From Pseudomonadota bacterium (GTDB lineage Bacteria > Pseudomonadota > Gammaproteobacteria > Acidiferrobacterales > UBA6901): a stretch of DNA of 17,950 nt. A program made the position numbers and the translations under genes. This document shows positions 14,731 through 17,950 of the stretch, piece after piece. The notes under the pieces were generated by a model. The model ran no database searches. It saw only the letters and a program-made list of their open reading frames with translations, and was not told where the DNA came from. The stretch covers positions 1-17,950 of the forward strand of contig JAJXUF010000062.1 of the NCBI GenBank assembly GCA_021783175.1, written 5' to 3'. Position 1 is the stretch's first letter. Every line of letters begins with the position of its first letter.

Positions 14731-15060
14731 TCATCTTTTGGCCGCCACGTTGTAGCTCTTGCCGATCTGGCGCACTTGGAAGCCCGGGCGAGGTACTCGG
14801 CCAGGTAATCGCCATAGCGGGCCTTCACCTGTGGTTCCATCTGCAGGCTCTTGACGGCGTCCACCGCCGCCACGTACTCGGCGGTGGACGCTTGGCTGCG
14901 CGCTGAGCAGGAGTTGCTCGTTGACGCGCTCCAAGAAGATCGAAAGCGGTCGGCGAACTGGGTCTTGACAAAGGGAGCTCGGGCAAATTCCGCATGAGCT
15001 GCGAAGGCAGCAGCGCCTCGAAAAACAGGGAAAACTCAGGTGCCTCACCAACGTGGCCGA
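14731..15060 (-). pseudogene. Frameshifted remnant of an unidentified gene
   Basis: Protein-like stretches pass from frame to frame along the minus strand. Starting at 15058 one frame gives G-H-V-G-E-A-P-E-F-S-L-F-F; a second frame gives F-V-K-T-Q-F-A-D-R-F; a third gives F-L-E-R-V-N-E-Q-L-L-L; the second frame then resumes with A-E-Y-V-A-A-V-D-A-V-K-S-L-Q; and the third ends with F-Q-V-R-Q-I-G-K-S-Y-N and TGA at 14731-14733. Four frame switches in about 330 bases mean it cannot be translated whole. I do not recognise the family. The position among IS and intron debris suggests an old insertion or a broken chromosomal gene. Sequencing errors could explain some switches, but not easily all four. 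Confidence 0.55.
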
Positions 15061-15336
15061 ATCTTCCGTGCTCAGGCTGACGAATGGGGAAGATGAGCGT
15101 ACAGCATCACACTTTGACGCCGCGCGTTCACGTATACAGGCCCTGAGCAGTCTGAACACCTCTCTCCTCCATTGCTCTTTTATTGACTGGAATTATGGAG
15201 CTATTGAGACCCGAGTTAGTTACCTCTTTCGATATACCTTTGTGCGGATAAAGCGCCAATAATGTGTTTGACATTAATCGGCAATTAAACGCACTACAGC
15301 ACATCAGTGATTCAACAGTAACCGGCGCGTTACTTC
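15061..15336. other. AT-rich spacer without a recognised gene
   Basis: This 276-base stretch is clearly richer in A/T than its surroundings, above all 15170-15310. Open frames on both strands read into it but carry no recognised motif. It separates the frameshifted remnant from the transposase fragment and is probably the inner part of a lost mobile element or foreign DNA. Confidence 0.4.
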
Positions 15337-15526
15337 TTACGACCCGGGGGTCATAGGCGCTGGCACCGGTCTGGTCGTTGCGAAAGCGCGCATCAAGTGC
15401 GCAAAGGTCCAGTTCACGGTCGACCAGGTGGTCCAGCGCAAATTCAAATGTCCCGGGCTGGATCTGCTCACCCAGCACCACCGGCAAGAGCCGAGGGTTG
15501 CGGTCGATGGGTTTGTATCTCGCCAT
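15337..15526 (-). mobile_element. IS1182-family transposase fragment (N-terminal head only)
   Basis: About 63 residues beginning M-A-R-Y-K-P-I-D-R-N-P-R-L-L-P-V and containing P-G-T-F-E-F-A-L-D-H-L, then R-N-D-x-T-G-A-x-A-Y-D-P. This is the typical N-terminus of IS1182-family transposases. Similarity stops after Y-D-P-R-V-V near 15337; the frame runs on into the AT-rich stretch but no longer looks like a transposase. The catalytic DDE part is missing, so the element is dead. It sits head to head with the intron remnant at 15592. Family by recognition, not by search. Confidence 0.7.
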
Positions 15527-15591
15527 GCCGGGCTCTCCAGGTTTGAGCGTCCCGACGGGGACTCACCCAAGCGCTTCTTCGTTCCTGCTGA

Positions 15592-15879
15592 TTGGGGTTT
15601 TTGTACAGGCTCAACGCACGTATCGCCTTGTGGCCATCGAAGAAAAGCATCCGGCGCATGATCGAGAAGGTCTATGCGCTGACCGATCTCAAGACGTGCC
15701 GGCAAGAGACCACGGAGTTGATTGATAGGTTGAATCGCGCTTTGCGAGGCTGGGCTCACTACTTTAGTGTGGGGAGCCTGAGAAACGCCTATCGTGCGAT
15801 CGACCATTACACGGCCCCGCGGTTGCGCCGGTGGCTACGGTTACAGACACGTGGGAGCTGCTCTGCGGCGAGCGACTGA
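15592..15879 (+). mobile_element. Group II intron maturase fragment (C-terminal tail)
   Basis: From about 15613 to 15845 the plus strand encodes [14 protein letters not shown], then an [16 protein letters not shown] stretch and a Y-F-S-V-G turn, followed by a Y-R-A-I-D-H-Y-T motif. This is the X/thumb-maturase region of bacterial group II intron proteins. The reverse transcriptase part (with its YADD motif) and a proper start are absent; the frame opens only with TTG. After R-R-W-L-R near 15845 the similarity ends. From there to the terminator at 16107 I see open frames on both strands but no gene I can name. Confidence 0.72.
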
Positions 15880-16106
15880 GCATTAGAGCCCCGGCCAGGG
15901 TCGTTTCGGACATCATTGCACGGGTTTGGAAACGAACATTAGGCCGCCAGAAATTGCCACCGGCGGCAACTTGCCACGTTGCGGACATTGAGGTTGAGGT
16001 ATCCCAGTGACTGCAATGGCCGAGCACTACCCGGTTAAATCCCATCGGTGATTGGCCGCTCTATCCCGCATCGCGGCCAAGCGGCGCTCTTCCGGTGTAT
16101 ACGATC

Positions 16107-16144
16107 AAAAAAAAAGCGGCGGCCCGCTTTCACGAACCGCCGCT
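16107..16144 (-). terminator. Intrinsic terminator after the helicase gene
   Basis: On the minus strand, AGCGGCGG - 14-base loop - CCGCCGCT is followed by nine T. The 8-bp GC-rich stem with a full T-run is a textbook terminator. It lies 6 bases past the end of the helicase gene and isolates it from the sequence to the left. Confidence 0.92.
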
Positions 16145-16149
16145 CTACC

Positions 16150-17838
16150 TCAGGCTGCCTTGTCCATCGGATCCGGAGTGATGTCATCGACCAGATAATC
16201 GGGCAGAGGCACCTCGATCACCTTGGTAGCGACCCCCAGGATCTTCTGGGTGCTGGGAACAGCCATTTTCAGGCGCCTGAGTACTGGCGCCCACCCGCCT
16301 CCAGCAAAACGGGTACCTCTGAACATCGTTAGCAGCTCACGATGAACAGCACTGACTGCGATGGCCAGAACGGCCAGCCCATCGCCTTTGCGGATGACTC
16401 TCATACCAAGACGCTGGAGATGCATATTTGCCAGCTCATTGCCTTGATATGCGCACCGGATCACCTCGCCCAAACTGACTTTGCCGCGTTCCCGTATGAG
16501 TTGCCCAGAAACGGTCTTTGTCAGCAGGGTCTGCAGGCAATCCTCCTCGTCTGTCACCGGCTCTTGCAGTTCCAGCGTGGAACCGCCAAGCTTCTTCGCC
16601 ATCTGCCTGGCCTTCGCCGGTTTCGGCGGGGAGGCATAGTGCAAAACCCAGAAGCCTGCGAGTATCGGCGCCAGCGTATCCGCCAGACGACCATCGTTCA
16701 ACTGCTTGACTAAGGCTGCGCGAAACAAGCCTAGCGAGGTCTGAAATACCGGCCACCGGTCCAGCACCAGCTTGCGCAGTCTTGCTCCTAGGGCTTCCGC
16801 ATACGCTTTGTCCAACAATTTAGATGGTTTCCGCAATGCGGTGCTCTTGAGCCCCGTGATTTCCACAACGACCCAACGCGAAGCGTCGCTCGCCTCGAAC
16901 AGCGGCGGACGGATGCAGGCCATCATGAAGGGCGAGGTAACTCGTGTTGAGCGCCCCTTGCCACTTCCGCTGCCAACTAGCCGTCCCTCCCCGGAATCGC
17001 TGTATGCCGTCCTGGCCATCTTCACGATTCCGCGTACCGTTCCATGAGCGGTCTGCTCGGCTTCATCGACATAAACCGGAATAGCCCTGCCCTGTAGGGC
17101 CTGGCTAATACCGGTCTCCGTCGACGATCCATCGGCCAGCAACGAGGCTGGACCTGACAGATTTCCGAGGGTACCGCTCAGGCGGGTCTTACCCTTTCCC
17201 CTGCCGCCGGTGATACACAAGTGCGGCCGGCATTCCAATGCAGACGCCAAGGCTGTCAAAGACCACCAGCCCTGGATCAACATGGCGTCGCAAGGGTCAC
17301 GGTACTCCCAACTGTTGATAAACGCTTCGAATTCCTCGACGTCTAGCGAGGTGGCCGTAGCCGTGGAACTCGATATGCCGAGGCCTTTATCGACCTGGGT
17401 ATATACCCATTTCGAATCGGGACCGTCGGCAGCGCTTCCGTCGTTGCGTAACACTTCAGTGCCCGTATTGATGATGAGTCTTTCCCCGTCATCCGCCAGA
17501 TACACACCCTCAGGCCGTTCCCTGGACGGGTCGTATTCCCCCGCCTGTTGGCAACAGCGAATCAGGTATTGCACTGCGTCTGTCCGAGAGAATCCCCACT
17601 TAGACGAGAAATCACCCGGTTTGGCCGGAAATTTTTCTTTCAGCCAAGCCTCCCCACAGATTGCCAGGAGAGTTGCGGGGTCCAACTTGGTCGGCTGAAT
17701 CCACTGAACTGCGTTGCAGAAGGCCGACTTGACTACGAGGTGCTCGTCTACAATCCCGAGACACATTACGGACGCGGCAAATTCAGCGTCCAAATTAACT
17801 TCACTAGCCAGATTGTGATGAGTGTCTTTCTTACTCAT
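16150..17838 (-). CDS. Phage/satellite replication helicase, DUF927-like
   Basis: A 562-residue P-loop ATPase. Walker A is G211-G-R-G-K-G-K-T218 and Walker B is V255-Y-V-D-E-A-E261, followed by a sensor-like T-S-P-F-M-M-A-C region near 305-312. The N-terminal 150 residues have no primase motif I can see. The arrangement resembles DUF927/D5-like helicases of prophages, P4-like satellites and integrative elements, which load or unwind DNA at replication start. It has its own structured leader and terminator, so it is a separate unit from the polyyne cluster. The upstream gene is outside the window. The C-terminal end looks complete. Function is by family resemblance. Confidence 0.68.
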   Translation of the reverse strand: MSKKDTHHNLASEVNLDAEFAASVMCLGIVDEHLVVKSAFCNAVQWIQPTKLDPATLLAICGEAWLKEKFPAKPGDFSSKWGFSRTDAVQYLIRCCQQAGEYDPSRERPEGVYLADDGERLIINTGTEVLRNDGSAADGPDSKWVYTQVDKGLGISSSTATATSLDVEEFEAFINSWEYRDPCDAMLIQGWWSLTALASALECRPHLCITGGRGKGKTRLSGTLGNLSGPASLLADGSSTETGISQALQGRAIPVYVDEAEQTAHGTVRGIVKMARTAYSDSGEGRLVGSGSGKGRSTRVTSPFMMACIRPPLFEASDASRWVVVEITGLKSTALRKPSKLLDKAYAEALGARLRKLVLDRWPVFQTSLGLFRAALVKQLNDGRLADTLAPILAGFWVLHYASPPKPAKARQMAKKLGGSTLELQEPVTDEEDCLQTLLTKTVSGQLIRERGKVSLGEVIRCAYQGNELANMHLQRLGMRVIRKGDGLAVLAIAVSAVHRELLTMFRGTRFAGGGWAPVLRRLKMAVPSTQKILGVATKVIEVPLPDYLVDDITPDPMDKAA

Positions 17839-17860
17839 GTTGGCTTTACTTTCAGAACTA

Positions 17861-17933
17861 CCTGCCCGAAGGCAGGACTAAAAACCCGGCGAGGGGGCTC
17901 CAAACGAACTCAGCTCGAGCAGAGCCTCGACCG
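17861..17933 (-). ncRNA. Structured leader of the helicase gene, possible C4-like phage RNA
   Basis: Two RNA structures precede the helicase ATG on the minus strand. The first (17880-17933) pairs CGG-u-CGAG-GCUC with GAGC-ccc-CUCG-CCG and then runs GG-UUUUU, like an attenuator. The second (17861-17876) is CCUGCC-UUCG-GGCAGG, a perfect 6-bp stem with a UUCG tetraloop. The string resembles what I recall of C4-type antisense RNAs of temperate phages, which control replication or antirepressor genes; that match is from memory and uncertain. It may extend past the window edge. Confidence 0.35.
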
Positions 17934-17950
17934 TCCAGATACCACTGCCG

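Noticed and set aside
14721..14873. Longer N-terminus (51 residues) for LuxR.
   Set aside because: It is in-frame sequence of the decayed gene; LuxR proteins normally have about 240 residues, which the 14720 start gives.
15764..16045. 93-residue minus-strand frame and its plus-strand counterpart after the intron fragment.
   Set aside because: Open on both strands and vaguely like mobile-element edge sequence, but nothing I can name or support.
1..17950. CRISPR array, tRNA or rRNA genes.
   Set aside because: No regularly spaced direct repeats, cloverleaf or rRNA-like segments were seen.

Overview
The window holds a bacterial polyyne (polyacetylene) biosynthetic gene cluster transcribed on the minus strand (12582 down to 114). 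It has its own LuxI/LuxR quorum-sensing pair at its upstream end (14720-12987). Next to that pair is a border of broken mobile-element sequence (14731-15879) and a phage- or satellite-type replication helicase (16150-17838). The organism is most likely a Gram-negative proteobacterium of the polyyne-producing type (Burkholderia, Collimonas, Massilia or Pseudomonas like). This rests on the AHL system, the IS1182 and group II intron remnants, the moderate-to-high GC content and the gene content. The genus cannot be fixed from the sequence alone.

Layout from right to left, in the direction of transcription. The phage-like helicase has a structured leader and a strong intrinsic terminator. A junkyard follows: a group II intron maturase tail, the head of an IS1182 transposase, an AT-rich stretch and a multiply frameshifted gene remnant. 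Then come luxR, a remnant of a small HTH protein on the opposite strand, and luxI. A lux-box-like dyad with a matching -10 lies in front of luxI, and a second, better dyad lies in front of the biosynthetic operon. The operon opens with an accessory (probable tailoring) module: FAD oxidoreductase, an HxxxH-type membrane desaturase, a VanA-like Rieske oxygenase, a tandem NTF2/SnoaL-like protein and a 14-TM exporter. It continues with the canonical polyyne core: fatty acyl-AMP ligase, two SCD-type desaturases, ACP, a third (delta-12-like) desaturase, an alpha/beta hydrolase and rubredoxin.

Proposed working: at high cell density LuxR-AHL would switch on luxI and the operon. The ligase activates a fatty acid and loads it on the dedicated ACP. 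The di-iron desaturases convert the ACP-bound chain into conjugated alkyne bonds, with rubredoxin a likely electron carrier. The hydrolase would release the chain. The Rieske enzyme, fourth desaturase, flavoenzyme and NTF2-like protein probably decorate the chain or its end, and the MFS pump would export it. The core cassette is a known type. The accessory module and its coupling by start/stop overlaps to the core are the least familiar part and the best candidate for new chemistry.
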